This document shows positions 1-14,045 of a DNA stretch of 64,000 nt, in pieces. Source of the stretch: Diphasiastrum complanatum (Eukaryota > Streptophyta > Lycopodiopsida > Lycopodiales > Lycopodiaceae); contig CM055096.1 of the NCBI GenBank assembly GCA_029204225.1, forward strand, positions 28,781,995 through 28,845,994, in the 5' to 3' direction. Each line of letters opens with the position of its first letter. Positions within the stretch are counted from its first letter, which is position 1. Both the position numbers and the translations under genes were made by a program. The notes below the pieces were generated by a model that was not told the DNA's origin, made no database searches, and saw only the letters and a list, made by a program, of their open reading frames with translations.

Positions 1-744
1 CGGGGGGGCCTTCCCCCTTACTTAAAAAAGCAAAATTCAACAAGGTGATCGATATTATCAAAAGCTTTGCCTTGCACAAATCATTAAAAAAAGAAGGGAT
101 TACAATATTTTAAAAAAAACTCACTGCAATGCTTAAGAGGATTGACTCCTCAACTTCTAACAAATCTTCACAAGAGATTACCGCTATCATGGCAAAGCTA
201 AAAATTCAAAATGTGATTGGGTGGGTTTGAACTCAAAGAGCCTCGGGTTGCGACAAAGCAACCCGAGGAGCTTGCAAATTTGGGTGAGTTTTTTTTTTTT
301 TTTGAAATTGGGTGACCCCACCCGGTTCCACTCTTACGCTACCGTTGCTGGTTGAGGAAGTGGGAGTTGTTGAACCGTCGGCCGTGAAATAAAATTGCTT
401 TTCAAGCTAAGTTACGATTCCAGCAAAAAGACAAAAAACACAAATATATTTGAATTTACCCCGCGCTTTCTCCCTCACTCCACGATCCAAAACAAACACT
501 TCAAGAACAGAAAGAAAGAAAGAAGGCATGAACGATGCTGATATTGTCGAAATGTAATGGACGACGATGAGAATTCATCACACATTCAATCCGCTCGGGT
601 GCTTTCGTTGCCATCTCGGTGTTGCTAGATCCGGTTTGCTAAAGACTGTGTGAAGATTTGCGCTGCTCTGGCTTTTTGTTTGGTTTCTGCTTGTCCATGG
701 AGTCTATCTTACGCTTGCTTCACCTCCAACGCTATATTCGTTAC
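1..744. other. No gene recognised; repeat-poor lead-in
   Basis: No frame here is convincing as a protein. There is a poly-T run near 285-303 and a short purine-rich GAAA repeat near 508-524. The stretch leads directly into the ~180-bp tandem array. It could hold an untranslated leader or promoter of something outside the window, but nothing in the sequence decides this. Confidence 0.4.
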
Positions 745-1790
745 GATTTTCCAGAGAGCAGAGTACCGGCACTCAGGATTGCAAGTGTACTGGAGAGTGA
801 TGCATGTTCGTGAAGGTGGTGAGTGAGCTAGCATTAGATGTTTGATTCTCTGACTGGTTTCGTTTAAGTTGCAGTTGTATGGTTTGTATGTCAATTCCAT
901 GAGGACTAGTTACCTTATTCCTTAGGGTTTTCCAAACAGCAGGGTACTAGCGCTTAGGATTGCAAGTGTATTGGAGTGTGATGCATGTTCTTGAAGCAGG
1001 TGAGGGATCTAGCATTAAATGTCTGATTCTCTCATTGGTTTCGTGTAAGCTGCAGTTGTATAGTTTTTATGTGAATTCCATAAAGACTAGTTACTCCATT
1101 CCTTGGGACTTTTCCAAAAAGCAGGGTAACAGCGCTGAGGATTGCGAAGTGTATTGGAGAGTGATGCACGTTCTTGAAGGGGCTGAGTGATTTAGCATTA
1201 AGTGTCCGATTCTCTGACTGGCTGCATTTTAATTGCAATCGGATAGTTTCTATGTCAATTCCACGAGGGCTAGTTCGTTTATTCCTTATGATTTTTCAAA
1301 GAGCAAGGTTTTGGCGCTTATGATTGCAATTGCATTGGAGAGTGAAGCATGCTTTTGAAGGCGGTGCGAGATCTAGTATTAAGTGACTAATTACCTGCCT
1401 CGTTTCGTTTGAGTTTCTATGTTAATTCCAGTAGTTACTGTATTCCTCAGGATTTTCAAGAGAGCAAGTTTTTGGCTCTTATAATCGCAATTGTAATGGA
1501 CAGTATTACATGTTTTTGAAAAGACGAGTATCCTCTCCAATTCTCAGACTGGTTTCGTTTAAGTTAATTAGATAGTTTCTATGTCCATTCTATGAGGACT
1601 AGTTACTATATTCCTTATGAGTAAGATTCAATTTCAGCTAAGAGTGACAAATGTTTTTGAGGGGGGTGAATGGTCTAACATTCTTTTAATGTATGATTCT
1701 CTAAATGGTTTCTTTTAAGTTGCACTTGGATATTTTCTATGTCAATCCATGTGAACTGATTTCTCTTCATTCACTTTGGATGATTACGTG
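745..1790. repeat. Degenerate ~180-bp tandem array, about six units
   Basis: Units begin near 745, 925, 1105, 1290, 1451 and 1620. Each carries the landmark GATTTTCCAGAGAGCAG-like start, then a 'GGATTGCAAGTGTATTGGAG' block, then a 'TCTGACTGGTTTCGTTTAAG' block and an 'ATTCCATGAGGACTAGTTAC' block. Spacing is 180, 180, ~185, ~161 and ~169 bp. The first three units are the most alike and the rest decay in both sequence and length toward the right. Short reading frames inside it share peptides only because the DNA repeats. It is minisatellite or satellite-like in unit length; no coding role is supported. Confidence 0.8.
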
Positions 1791-1849
1791 CAAGAGGTTG
1801 CTTACTATTTTTCCACTTATTAAGCAATTACCAGCTTACGCCTAAATCT

Positions 1850-2214
1850 ACTTCTGATCTGCGAATTCAGAATCTGCTTAGCCTTCATGGGACCTGTCTT
1901 CCTGGTTCTGATGGGTCTCAGCTCCGGCGCCTAGATCGCCCATGACGTAGCTCTCACTCAGAAGCTGTTGCTCAGACCTGTCTCCCGTGAAGATCCGAGG
2001 CGTTATCTTGATAGTCTCTGTCTTTGGAGGTATTTCAAGAACGTCCTCAGAGCTTGTGTACGCTCACGATGACATACTCACTCTCCATGGTTCAGATACT
2101 GCATGGAGCTTGTCTCTTCCACTAGGAGCAAAGAGAGACCACCATTGCTGCAACCCACTTGGCCCCCCACCTCTCCCGATCTCCAGAAGCTCGATCTGCC
2201 TCTATTCCGAGAAT
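1850..2214 (+). other. Unidentified GC-richer, coding-like stretch
   Basis: Base composition rises above the flanks, and several overlapping frames stay open for 60-95 codons (for example from 1987). No domain is recognised and no single frame stands out. The stretch runs straight into the GAACG/CGTTCC-rich block that follows. It may be a decayed gene fragment or a fragment captured by a transposon; both are guesses. Confidence 0.25.
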
Positions 2215-2325
2215 ATTACGTCTACGTTCCAAACAATTTTTTGGGTCACGTTCCGTTTCAGAACGCGTTAGGAACGCCCGTTCCGTATGCGTTTCGAAAC
2301 GGAACGGGCATCTATATTTCAACTA
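2215..2325. repeat. GAACG/CGTTCC motif cluster, possible hAT subterminal region
   Basis: About 110 bp carry many copies, in both directions, of short motifs such as CGTTCCG, GAAACGG and GAACGCG. The same vocabulary occurs at 4060-4150, just upstream of a hAT BED-finger fragment. Dense short direct and inverted motifs are typical of the subterminal regions where hAT transposases bind. No terminal inverted repeat or 8-bp target duplication could be fixed, so the call rests on motif style. Confidence 0.35.
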
Positions 2326-2999
2326 TGGTTCTGTACTATCATATTTTCAAAATCTATACAAATGCCTCTTAAATTTCTAATCATCCTACTGAAACTGTTA
2401 CTAGTTCTGTTTTTTTTCACTTTGCACCTATGGGCAGTTAATTTTCTTTTTAAATTGATATAGGTTATTGTTGCCAGGATTTGCTTTGCTATCGTGTTTT
2501 GTTGTAAAGGGGGAGAGCCAGGGTTCTGACTTTCTCCTTGGATAGAAATAACGAATAATATCAAGCACAACTATAGTTTGGATTTTTAGCAATTAAAAGT
2601 TATGCAGCAGAAATATAAGAAGCACGGAATGCACTTGAGCGCGATCCCACCTTTCTAAGACAACCTTAAAAAAAACTTTATTTTAAGAAAAAAAAATCTT
2701 ACAGAAGTTGCCAAGAGCTTATGTTAATATGTAACTATACAAGCTCAAACAAAGAAATGTTTGCTACTTTTCTTGTTAATGTCATTTGTATTTACAGCAA
2801 CTCTCTCCTTCAGTATTGGCATTAAATGAGCCACCGCTTTAATAATAGCTACTGTGTCCTAGAGATATACTTCTCACTTGTTAGGTACAAGAGGTACTTC
2901 GTACTTTACCTATAAGAGTTTAAGATCAGTCAATGCTATCGACATTTTATGGTCGTAACATTCTGCTGATTACGGCTGACTCATCGTAAAGCCCTGCAG
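2326..2999. other. No gene recognised
   Basis: AT-rich sequence with only short chance frames. The right part probably includes the outer portion of the copia LTR whose inner edge is at 3248; its far end could not be fixed because no second copy is in the window. Confidence 0.4.
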
Positions 3000-4010
3000 C
3001 CATTTTTCTCGCGATTGCTTATTTGCTTTAACGGATGCTCACAGGTCATGATTGTAGCGTAGTTTTTCACCGCAGGGCCTCGTAACCATTTTTGATATTG
3101 CTGCCTACGAGCCTTTATGGCTGCTCATGATTGTCATTGTAGTGAAGCTCTTCATTGTAAAGCCCCGTTGGGCCATTGCCACCTCTCTGCGGCTACTTGT
3201 GATCTTCTACGCTTGCTCAGGATTTGGTGGAGATTGCTCTTTCTAACACTCCTGCTCAAACTTCAACTGATCAAAGAGAGATGACCTGCATTTGTTTTCT
3301 ATGGAACTCGAAGCTTGCCTTTGGTAAAGGCTTGGTGAAGATATCAACTACTTGGAGATTTATGGGAAAATACTCCATCTCGATTCCATCTCCTACCTTT
3401 TCTTTGATGAAGTGAGACTGAGTTGCAACATGTTTAGATTTCCCATGAGATTTTGAAAATATTGCAAGTGATATGCAACTCTGGTTATTGCAGTTGAGAG
3501 GACCGGACTGTTTTAATTCGATGTCGAATAATAGCTTCTTTAACCATATTGCCTCCTTTGCAGCTTTTGTTGCAACTGTATATTCATCCTCCGTACTTGA
3601 TAAGGCTATAGCCTGCTACTTTCTACTGTGCCACAAAATTGCTCCTCCATTGAGGATGTAGCCAGAAGTGGGCTTCATGGAATTTGTATTTCATGCATAG
3701 TTGGAATCGCAAAATCTGATTGGTTTCTCTTGTTATTGGCCCCCATAGGTGATCCTGTGTTCCAAGGTGCCCTTGAGGTGCCTGAAGACACGTGTTATTA
3801 CAGTCCAATGTTTGTTAGTTGGGCTTGTTATGAATCAGCTAAGATAACTTACTGCATCAGCAATGTTTGACCTTGTTCAGATTGAGGTGCACATTAGGCT
3901 TCTAATAGCGTTCATGTATGGAACATTTACTGGCTCTTGTCCTTGGAAAATTTTAGGTTCGCTTCCATGGAAGTAGAGATTGGTTTGCAATCTTCCATGC
4001 CAAACGATCT
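3000..4010 (-). mobile_element. Ty1/copia 3' fragment (RT end, RNase H, start of 3' LTR)
   Basis: Read on the minus strand, ~4010-3720 resembles the end of copia reverse transcriptase (a DCKPISTSMEANLKFSKDKS-like stretch, then NIADAVSYLS and VFRHLKGTLEH-like pieces). About 3650-3270 resembles RNase H (STEDEYTVATKAAKEAIWLK, then VVDIFTKPLPK). A purine-rich stretch and TGTTAG at 3248 mark the inner edge of the 3' LTR; its outer edge is unresolved. It is an old, broken fragment with several breaks. Its upstream side is cut off where the hAT fragment begins. Confidence 0.75.
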
Positions 4011-4059
4011 TAACATGTTCTCTAGATAGCACTCTTAATTTATATGAATCAATGATTCA

Positions 4060-4225
4060 TTGAAATGCGTTTTGAACGAAGAAACGCGTTTGAAACGTCG
4101 TGTGTTCGAAATGGGCCCGTTTTGAAACGTGTTTCGGACGTTCGAAACGACTGTTAAAAGAACGCAATTTTTTTTGCTTTTTCGCGCGGTCCCGAGAGGT
4201 GACATAAATAGAGTTTTTGTGCTAT

Positions 4226-4267
<42 letters not shown>

Positions 4268-4870
4268 CATGTATGAAAGAGAGGGAGAGCGCGCACGCGC
4301 GCGCGCATGTGTGTGAAAGAGAGAGAGAGAGAGTGTGTGTGTGTGTTTGAAGGAGAGGGCATGTGTGCATGCGTGTGTGAAGTAGAGGGAGAGTGTGTGT
4401 GTGAAGGACAGGGAAAGTCTGTGTGTGACGCATCCGCGCGCATGTGTGTGTGTGAAGGAGAGGGAGAGTGCTTGTGTGTGGGTGTGTGTGAAGGAGAGGG
4501 AGAGTTTTTGTGTGTGAGGGAGAGGGAGGTTAGAGCTTAGGTTTTAGGATTAGTTTTTAATTTGAAGTTTGAAGCTACTACTATTACTTTGTTGATATTA
4601 GATAGCTATTTAGTATTAGCTATGCCCAGACAACATGATCCTTTATGGGATCACGTCGCCCTTAATTTAGATTATGGCATCTCAGGCACAAAGAAGTGGA
4701 CTTCTAAGTATTGTGGGAATCCTTATGGAGGTGGCCCCGTTCAAATAAGGGTGCATCTTTTACGTCTCTGAGGATACGAGATTGTTGTTTGCAATCAGGC
4801 ACCAGAGGCATTGAGGATTGCCGAGATCGGGGATGACTCTCATTGTTACTACTTCAGCCATAGGTGATTC
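4060..4870 (+). mobile_element. hAT transposon 5' fragment with BED zinc finger
   Basis: Three parts lie in order. At 4060-4150 is a block rich in GAAACG/CGTTTC motifs. At 4225-4534 is a GA/GT-rich leader. From ATG 4622 is a short frame (50 codons to 4771) starting MPRQHDPLWDHV and continuing ISGTKKWTSKYCG...IRVHLLRL. That WDHV...KKW..KYC...H order is the N-terminal BED-type zinc finger seen in plant hAT transposases with a DUF659 core. The second zinc cysteine expected shortly after KYC is not seen and the frame ends soon after, so it is a remnant. A longer frame opens upstream at 4562 but 4622 gives the family-typical N-terminus. It abuts the gypsy element near 4890. Confidence 0.7.
4225..4534. 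repeat. Compound GA/GT microsatellite in hAT leader
   Basis: Uninterrupted AG repeats near 4228-4265 pass into mixed GAGA and GTGTGT blocks with GCGC interruptions. The tract ends about 88 bp before the BED-finger ATG at 4622, much as the (AG)n tract at 12002-12186 ends about 89 bp before a second BED-finger ATG. Long frames through it are repeat artefacts. Confidence 0.85.
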
Positions 4871-4889
4871 TTGTTTGATCTAAAGCTAA

Positions 4890-7800
4890 AACTTCAAAGT
4901 TTAGTCTAGTTATCTATAAAGTGATTCCAGGAATTCACTCCTGAATGCCATAAAACTTAGTGCGCTTACCATGGGCATTCTACTCAGGGCATCTGCTACC
5001 ACACTGTAGCGCCCTTTCCTGTACCTTAGTTGATAGTCAAACTCCTGGAGAAGTTTGGCCCAACGAGCTTTTCTTCCTTTCAAGTCGCTTTGGGAGGAAA
5101 GCCACTTGATACTTTCTTGATCAAACAAGTTCTCAAACTTAGCTCCATAGAGGTAATGCCTCCATTTCTTAAGAGCATAGACTATTGCAAACAACTTCTT
5201 CTCATAAGTGGAATAATTTAACTGGTGTTTATCCAGTTTCTTACTCTCAAACACGACCAGACGGTCGTGTTTAGTGAGAACAACACCGAGTGCCTGATCA
5301 CTGGCATTGGTCTCTACTATGAATGCTTCATTTGGATCCACTGAGCTTAAGACAGGAGCAGTTGCAATTGGAGCCTTTAGATTTTCAAAGCTCACTTGTT
5401 GTTTAGGCCCCCAACCAAAGTACTTGCCCTTACCCTTGAGCAGATTTGTCAAAAGAGCAGTCAAGAGGGCATACTGACGGATAAACCTCCTATTAAATCC
5501 AGCCAATCCGAGGAAGATCTGCAGCTCTTCCACTGAAGTTGGTGCTGGCCATCGCATAATTGTGGCTACTTTTTCAGGATGGATCCATCCTGATCCCCTC
5601 AGCGGAGATAATATGTTCGAGGTAGTGAATCTCTTCTTTGAAAAATTCACATTTTGATTCCTTTGCAAACAAGGAATTCTTTTTCCAGACCTGGAACACT
5701 TGACGCAAGTGTTCAAAATGCTCTTCTTTAGTACGACTAAAGACCAGGATATCATCAAGGTAGATTCTTGCCCAAGAGATGTCTGAACACGTTGTTCATT
5801 AACCTCATAAATGTTGCTGGGGCATAGGTTAATCCAAAGGGAAAACTCATAATGACTATTCCGTGAACAAAAAGCCGTTAACGGAACGTCATCTTCTTTA
5901 ATACGTACCTGATGATATCTAGACCTAAGATCTATCTTAGTGAAATACTTTGCCCCTTTGAGTTGATCAAACATCTCATCTATCCTGGGCAAAGGATACT
6001 TATCTTTAACAGTGAGTTTAATTAAAGCCCTATAGTCTATGCACATACGCATAGACCCATCTTTTTTCTTAACCAACAAAATGGGCGCGGCCCATGGTGA
6101 TTTACTGGGGCGTATAAATCCTTTAGCTAAATATTCTTGCAGCTGCTGCTCTACCTCTAGGTGTTCCGAATGGCTCAACCTATAAGGAGGCTTACTAATA
6201 AGTTTTGTCTCGGGTATCAGTTCTATGGGATGATCTACCTCTCTTCTTGGGGGTAACCCGGAAGGTAAATCGCTAGGAAAGACATCTTTAAAATCATTCA
6301 AAATAGTTTGCAAACTCACATCTCTCTCTCTTCTCTCAACAGAAGAAACACATTTCTTTGGATACGGAAAGATAAACTTGAGTTACTTGAAAAAGTTTCA
6401 GAAGTAAGGAAACAAAGACATACCTTTTCAACTTTTCGTTTCCGCACTAGTCGCTTCAATTGCACAGAAGAAACAACTGGCGAAGCCGACACACTTGCAT
6501 TTCCAACCAACTTAACTTTTTGACCTCTATGAATGAACTCCGAAGTGTTATCAACATAACTACGAACAAGACCACTAGTAGTTTCTAACATAAACAACCA
6601 TTCTCAACCAAGTATTACATCTGCCAAGGCCAAGCTCATTACTTGAAAGTCTAAAGTATCTTGATAGTCTTGGATTTGTATGGGAACTTGTGGAACAAAA
6701 GTATCATAAATATCTTTACGCTGACCATCAGCAAGTGTAACCACGTACTGATGATCACTTTGTTTTTGCTCTAACTTCAACTTCTTCACCAAAGAATGGT
6801 TTAGAAAGTTGTGGGTTGCCCCATCGTCCACCATTGTCCGAACTTTCTGGCCATTAATACTTCCTAACAGTCGGAAAATAGTATGAGGTCCGACTGCAGG
6901 TTGCCAAATGTTGGCAGTAACTGAACAGGTATGTGTCTCATTTACATGAGATACATGAACAGACTTTACCTTGGAAGACTTTCCCAAAGGCAAAACTTGA
7001 ACAATATGAACTTGCTTCTCCGGTTTTTTAAAAGAACCATTTTGGTTCTTACCGGGAGTTTCGTCAGCATTCCCTTTGTGTTGCAACCTAGGACACTGAC
7101 TCTTATTATGACCTTTCCCCATACAAATGAAGCACAAGTGCTCCCTCTTGGCTTTTTCTATGTCACTTCTCGACAATCTATACCTCTTTTTATTCGAAGA
7201 ATTAGATGTTGGAATTTTTCGCTTCTCTCCATGCTTGGAGGACTCAGGTCGGGTGTCTTCTACAATTCTTTTACCTTTTGGGCGAACTATGTCATTATAA
7301 GTCTGAGCTAGGGTGATAGTCTCCAATGTTTTAGGCTTCAAGGGCCGAAGATACTTTTGGTATTCGGCTTGCAAACCCCGAATGAATCCCCTTACCTGAT
7401 TATAATCATCTAAGTCAGACAATTTCATGGTAGCATCCCGATAATTGGCGATGTATTGGGTAAGAGGATGGTTTCCCATGCAACAGGTTTCCCAATCTTC
7501 CCAGTTTCTATCAGTTTCATTTTTAGGGAGAAAGTTTTTCTTGAACATATCTTGAAAACTATCCCAAGTCTTTGGTTCTGAACCACTTTCCTGCAGACTT
7601 ATCCACCACCTAAAGGCTTTTCCCGTCAGGGAGATGCTAGCCTCTAGAGGCCGATCCTCATCAGGAGTCCCTTTTAATCGAAAAGCATCATGATGCTTAA
7701 CGAGAAAGGCATCTCGGTTACGGTCTTTTTCTTCTCCACCAAAGGTGGGAAGACGCAAATCCTTAGGTACTACCTTATGGGGTGATGGTGGGACAAGGGC

Positions 7801-9460
7801 TACAAACGTGGATAGCAGGATTCACTCGATACTGCGCTAAAACAGCTCGTTTTAAAGCACTAAGACTTTGAACACTATCACGTACTAGTCTTTCAAGTCT
7901 GGAAAGCCTTTCATTGGTTTCTTGTTGAGTATTGGCTTGCTCTTCAACAGACTCTTCTAATTTTTTTAAATGATCATATGTTTCTACTACCACTGCCTCA
8001 ACTCAAAAAGGTTTAATGATATTTCTTCATTTTCGTCCCCCTCATTCATGTCCTCATCCTGCATGTTGTCATGCAAGGAGGGATATTGAAAGGGTTCTTG
8101 AGTAGGCGGTAAAAGAGGAACTGACTGGCTCTTTTCTACAGGAGAACTTCCATGAGGCAGACTAGACATGATTATATCTTCAAGTTCATCTATTGGAGTA
8201 TGACTCATGTCTATAAAATTAAGCATGCGCAACAGAATAGACAGAACAATGTTTAAACACGCTTCAAAAATCGATGTGTAGTAACATGCACTGACATGCA
8301 AAACAAAAGAATGAGAGAGAAGGCTTCTCTAATTTGGAAATGCAATTTGTTGCGTCGCAACAGCGTGCAGATTTGACGTGGCAATTCTTGACTTCTTTCC
8401 GAAAAATCAGGAATTTTGATCAAACTTTTGAGAATCACCAACGCTGATTCTGGTTGCCAATCAACGAGGGATCTGTTCCTCCTAGAGCGCCCTACTGTAT
8501 ATTAGTTTGCCCAAGTCCAGCTTCTGGAAAATCCGCAACCGTTTGGATTTGTAGCTTCTTCAACTCTAGAAGGTCGATTCTGGCCAAAAACTCAAAAATC
8601 TGACTTGAAACGTGAATATCTGGAAAAGTATAATAGATTTCAGAGTGAAATCTGTTGCGCCCTCCAGCGAGTAGCTTCCAGAACTTATCCTCAAATTCTG
8701 ATCCAATTCTGATCACGAATGGATACCCAACTATCAGCTCCAAAAAATCAGGTCCCGGCGCCGTCCAAAAATCAGATTTTGTTGAAATCCGATTTCTCTT
8801 GTGATGGATGCTTCTTTTTGCACAGATGCTGCTGTAGACTTGAGCGCCCACCACTGGAATTTCTCTCCTGTCAAAAATCAGATCTCCAACTGCTCTCTTG
8901 ATGGCGCTAGGAAGAAAGGACAACAAGAAAGCGCTGGAGGAGGAAGAACGCTAAGAGAGAAAGTAGCGCTAGAGGAGGAGGAGAAAATGCGCTGACCCAC
9001 CAGACCAGGATCCACGGTGCTCTGATACCACTATTAGGAACAATGGAGACCAAGCCCTCTAGATCCTAGTACCTAAGGGTTATTATCCCGAATACAGGGC
9101 TGAGTGTCACCTTGCCGGGACCCCCTAGGGACTAATGAGCCACATGTATCCCTGTGTTTGCCAATGGCCATAACAAAGCATTGCCACCTATTGGCCCCCA
9201 AGTGTGTGTGATAGATGTGAATGAGTTTGTGATAATAGGAACATACAGATTGAGCATGGAATTCAATTATCATCTATAATTGGAGAATACGAGGACATGC
9301 CATAAAAAATGGCAACTTATACTTGTAATTTTTTCACCCTGTCATAAAGGGAATGATACGATTGCTCCTAGTTTCGTAGGCTGTAATTTAAAAAATTTAG
9401 GGTTAATTCCCTTTATGGCGTTCTGCAATGATCTGCTAGTGGGACATTGTTCCGGTGCAA
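4890..9460 (-). mobile_element. Ty3/gypsy element, 5' LTR side present, 3' side lost
   Basis: On the minus strand the order is: LTR starting at 9032 on the forward strand; an initiator-Met-tRNA primer site (GCTCTGATACCA, 9019-9030); a leader; gag (about 8.2-7.2 kb) with a CFICMGKGH zinc knuckle near 7.1 kb; a protease-like [10 protein letters not shown] motif near 6.8 kb; then reverse transcriptase (CIDYRAL, KIDLRS) and RNase H (VETNASDQALGVVL, VADALSRMP) down to about 4.9 kb. No integrase or 3' LTR is seen. The LTR's outer edge near 9.4-9.5 kb is a guess because no partner copy is present. It is broken, with several breaks. Its gag-protease arrangement matches the younger gypsy element at 20-26 kb, suggesting the same or a sister lineage. 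Confidence 0.85.
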
Positions 9461-9680
9461 CTTAGTGTGGAATGTATGATTAATGCATGTATTGCAGGAC
9501 ATGAAAGGCAACTAAAAGACTTAAACACAACCTATAGTGGGATGGAGCATCATTTTCTACATTAAGTAATTGGTAGAGAGGAGAGACAAGCTTTTAGAGC
9601 CCTTGGTAGGTTATCATGGGTGGAGGAGATTAGTGCCCATTGCTTTTGAAGAATTAGTGACAGTTGGATAATGGGGGGGC

Positions 9681-9682
<2 letters not shown>

Positions 9683-9755
<73 letters not shown>
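9683..9755. repeat. (AG)n microsatellite, 73 bp
   Basis: An uninterrupted AG run of about 36 units. Unlike the other two long GA tracts, no BED-finger sequence follows it. Apparent frames of Arg-Glu or Ser-Leu repeats come from the microsatellite. Confidence 0.95.
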
Positions 9756-12189
<2,434 letters not shown>

Positions 12190-12274
12190 ATAGGTTTGTC
12201 AACGTGTCAAATATTCTACCCAACATATTTGAAAGAAGAGACTTGAGAGAAATTAGAATAGAGAGCTCTCAGCC

Positions 12275-12450
12275 ATGCCTAGAAAGAAAGATCTCACTTG
12301 AGATCACGTAGTCATTTCTTTCACATATGGAGCTTCGGGAACGAAAAGATGGACATGCAATTATTGCAAAATGAGCTACTCAGGGTGCTATCTCAACAAC
12401 AAAGGGTTCTCTCAAGAAAAGCCCCAACAATGCCAACTTATATGTCTAAT
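12275..12450 (+). pseudogene. hAT BED zinc-finger fragment (decayed)
   Basis: Read from ATG 12275 the sequence gives MPRKKDLT, an in-frame stop where the conserved Trp is expected, then DHVV, then YGASGTKRWTCNYCKMSYSG. This matches the BED finger at 4622 (MPRQHDPLWDHV...ISGTKKWTSKYC). Here the first Cys pair (CNYC) is kept. No transposase core is recognised downstream. The stop and the missing remainder mark it as a relic. Its position behind a GA tract supports common descent with the 4-kb fragment. Confidence 0.65.
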
Positions 12451-13738
12451 GACTAAATGATAGAGGTATATATACTATCTAGAGGCCCTTATTGGAACCT
12501 TTAAGAGATTAGGTCAATTTAGAGTACATGGGTCCCATAAGGATGTGACCTTTATGGAAATTGGCCCAATACTTAATAGTGTACTACTTAGGGCTACTTT
12601 GTGTATATAACTATCTTGATGATAGCTCTACTACAATGTTAAATTTTGTTCTTATCTCCAAGATCATGTATACAAGATAGAACATGATTCAAGAACATAA
12701 ACATGGAGGTAGCAAAAGATAAGTTATTTCACATCTCTCAAAAAGGGTACACGCATGAGAATCCATCATCTAGATCCACAGGCTCTTTGAGATTGGACAT
12801 ATGGACATTCAAAAGATGATGGGCATATCAAGCTATATATGTGTTAGAAACTTTCTCAATGTTTGTGAAAAAATAACACAGAGAGCATGAACTAGAAAAT
12901 GGTACTACAAAATATGATAGTCTCCATAAGGTGTTGATGAAAGAAAGTTGTTGACTAAGCATAAATTAGATTATGCTCCAAAAAAATGAAGACACATCAT
13001 TCCCATTGATAGCTAATTGGAGATTCCAATGAGTGAGGTTTTGGAACCCAATAAGAACATGCAAGCTCATCCAAATACTGAGTCACCAATAATGGGACTT
13101 AGTGACTTAAACATAGTGCATGGGGGCCTAATTTGCCAAAGCATGCAGTCTATTGACAAATATGACCGTCTGTGAATGGCCTGTATCTAGCTCTCCCTTG
13201 GCCGACCTTCAGTGTCAACTCTCTACAAAAAGTGTTGATGTTGAACATTAGACATTGCTTCTATATTAACTATGCTTTTTTTTCTTTGATGTGTCCTTAT
13301 TTGTGCAGTGGATTGGACTTTGGACCTTAGTTAGAGAATACAATGTCTTAATCAAATCACCACTTATTGTTGGACCAAAATCGCCTATGTTAAAGAGGAT
13401 AGTCAAATGTGTATGCTAGAGGAACCGTTATTGCATATAGCATAAAAGCTACCAATATGTATGTGCTAGTAGAGGTCACAAAAACAAGGAATATGTCTAC
13501 TATACATGGATAACATAACAATTTGAGTAGACCAAGAGTAGTCGAAGAATACATTGTCATAAAGAACTTTGTTGCTCAAATGATATCCCATGCAAAATTG
13601 GATGGATCAAGAATGTTTTATGAACTAGTGAAGAAGAACAATATGCCAATGGAAATTAGTACTTGAAAATGGTGCCCAATTTTTAATGAAAGCTATGATT
13701 GATCCATAATTGCCCAAAGTAGATTTCTATTGTCTTTC
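12451..13738. other. No gene recognised
   Basis: AT-rich sequence downstream of the BED fragment. It may include more decayed hAT sequence, but no transposase motif could be recognised in any frame. Confidence 0.4.
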
Positions 13739-14045
13739 TTAAAAATCTCTATGATCTGAGCCTTGTTTTGACATGGGAATATATATATCCATCTTGAAGC
13801 TGTAGAACTCTTCTTTTAGTGAGCTATAGCATGCCTTAATCGGATCAATTACAATGGCTACTTTTTGCCCGAAAGGTGTTAACCATTCATTTTCAGTTCG
13901 AAAATCCAAATTGTAAAATATTGTTCATAGTTTATGACTTCATTGGATCACCAACTCATCCCCATCAAGCAGTGTAGCATACTTGATCACATGGTTATCC
14001 AATAAGTAAACAGTACAATCGTCTACTTCAACCAACCCCAATAAC
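13739..14045 (-). pseudogene. Unidentified coding-like fragment on the minus strand
   Basis: On the minus strand one frame reads VDDCTVYLLDNHVIKYATLL within about 14045-13950. A second frame reads FRTENEWLTPFGQKVAIVID and continues ...KACYSSLKEEFYSFKMDIY... to a stop at 13739. Composition is protein-like and a splice-acceptor-like TTTTTTATTTCAG lies just upstream near 14060. The family is not recognised. The frame change and the stops between the two pieces make a decayed gene or captured fragment more likely than a working gene. Confidence 0.3.

Noticed and set aside
745-1790. Repeated MHVLE-containing short frames as a repeat protein
   Set aside because: The shared peptides follow from the DNA tandem repeat and the frames are interrupted in each unit.
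4035-4540. Ser/His/Cys-rich frames of 70-130 residues on both strands
   Set aside because: Simple-sequence translation of the GA/GT leader.
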